Below the pieces are notes generated by a model. It was given only the letters and a program-made list of their open reading frames with translations, was not told where the DNA came from and searched no databases. Position numbers and translations under genes: made by a program. A stretch of DNA of 64,000 bases from Arthrobacter sp. ES3-54 (GTDB lineage: Bacteria > Actinomycetota > Actinomycetes > Actinomycetales > Micrococcaceae). Shown here one piece after another: positions 63,486 to 64,000 of the stretch. How positions within the stretch are numbered: position 1 is the stretch's first letter; each line of letters starts with the position of its first letter. The DNA lies in NCBI RefSeq assembly GCF_029504395.1, contig NZ_JAQFIF010000002.1, positions 248,001 to 312,000 of the forward strand, given 5' to 3'.

Positions 63486-64000
63486 TCAGCCTTGGGCGCC
63501 AGCCATGACCGGTTCGCCGTTGACGTATTCGACCTGCCAGCCGTCGTCGGCATGGTGGGCCAGGTTGAGCGCGGCGGGGTCGATGTGTGGCAGGGTATGG
63601 CCGATGGCGCGGCTAAGGCTCACCCTGATGAGGGTGCCGTGGCTGACGGCCAGGACGCGACACCCCCTGAACTCCGCGGCCAGCGCTTCCAGCGCGGCCA
63701 ACCCGCGGCGTGCTGTCGCATCCTTGCTTTCGGCGCCGCGGAATCCACCCGGGATGCGCAGTGCGTCCAGTTCGGGTCCGGGCTGCAGGCCCTCCGCGGG
63801 TCCGAAGCTGCGCTCGGCAAGTTCCGGCACGCGCCGGGCCACGCTGAGCCGCAGCCCGGCAGCAATGAGGTCGGCAGTTTCGGCAGCACGGCTCAGCGGT
63901 GAGGACACGATCGCGTCCCACTCGTAGCCGGCCAGGGCGGCGACGGCGTAGCGCGCCTGGCCGCGGCCGACGTCGTTCAGCGGAATGTCCGTGGACCCCT
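63486..64000 (-). CDS. Histidine phosphatase family (phosphoglycerate mutase-like) protein, truncated at window edge
   Basis: The gene is on the - strand and runs off the right edge of the window. The visible C-terminal part has the S-S-P-L-S-R-A-A-E-T-A core, then L-A-V-S-H-G-T-L-I-R (second catalytic His) and ends near M-A-G-A-Q-G. Bases beyond 63908 continue the frame with D-I-P-L-N-D-V-G-R-G-Q-A-R-Y. The N-terminal R-H-G-E motif must lie outside. The family removes phosphate from sugars, small molecules or proteins. Confidence 0.85.
   Translation of the reverse strand, partial: GSTDIPLNDVGRGQARYAVAALAGYEWDAIVSSPLSRAAETADLIAAGLRLSVARRVPELAERSFGPAEGLQPGPELDALRIPGGFRGAESKDATARRGLAALEALAAEFRGCRVLAVSHGTLIRVSLSRAIGHTLPHIDPAALNLAHHADDGWQVEYVNGEPVMAGAQG

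Overview
The window is high-GC DNA of an Arthrobacter-type actinobacterium (Micrococcaceae). The evidence is a mycothiol-dependent formaldehyde dehydrogenase, a dimethylglycine oxidase that matches the Arthrobacter globiformis enzyme family closely, many GTG starts and short ATGA/GTGA gene overlaps. It is chromosomal in character: no integrase, transposase, replication gene, tRNA, rRNA or CRISPR array was found.

Layout. (1) 0-10.3 kb is a methylamine/C1 module: the end of a Rieske ferredoxin gene, a BCCT betaine-type carrier, PurU and dimethylglycine oxidase on the + strand, converging on a - strand operon of formaldehyde dehydrogenase (mscR), an MBL-fold hydrolase and a YdeP-type formate dehydrogenase with a frameshift. 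Together they would import betaine-like compounds, demethylate dimethylglycine and carry the released carbon through formaldehyde and formate to CO2. (2) 10.3-20 kb is mixed: a HAD phosphatase, an orphan antitoxin-like protein, an SDR protein, PEP synthase with its regulator, and an EamA exporter divergent from a LysR regulator. (3) 20-31.4 kb is rich in stress-type genes: DUF6480, a molybdopterin oxidoreductase operon, an acetate/pyruvate-type symporter, GlsB, a frameshifted DUF2382 protein, a K+ channel and a protein built of GDYG repeats. (4) 32.2-35.1 kb encodes a fused ferredoxin-ferredoxin reductase with a cytochrome P450. (5) 35.1-35.7 kb is a cluster of broken gene ends. (6) 36-46.7 kb holds SelO, manganese catalase, an ECF-type sigma factor with a YciI partner, an HtrA protease, a GH15 enzyme, an aldo/keto reductase and RidA. 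(7) 46.8-64 kb holds VOC proteins, a LigD-type polymerase domain, FmdB/FmdA formamidase, prephenate dehydratase, a class A PBP, an HhH-GPD glycosylase, a TOPRIM protein, a LuxR-type response regulator, an MBL protein, an aldo/keto reductase fragment and a truncated phosphoglycerate mutase family gene at the edge.

Three patterns cut across the genes. First, short diverged copies of the 3' ends of two genes in the window (the sigma factor and selO) lie far to the left of the intact genes, in the same orientation and perfectly nested, and several other loose 3' gene ends are present. Second, a palindromic element of the form TAAGCATGCTNA precedes three stress-type loci. Third, at least two genes, and perhaps a third, are split by single-base frameshifts, two of these in short homopolymers, so sequence error must be excluded before calling them pseudogenes.
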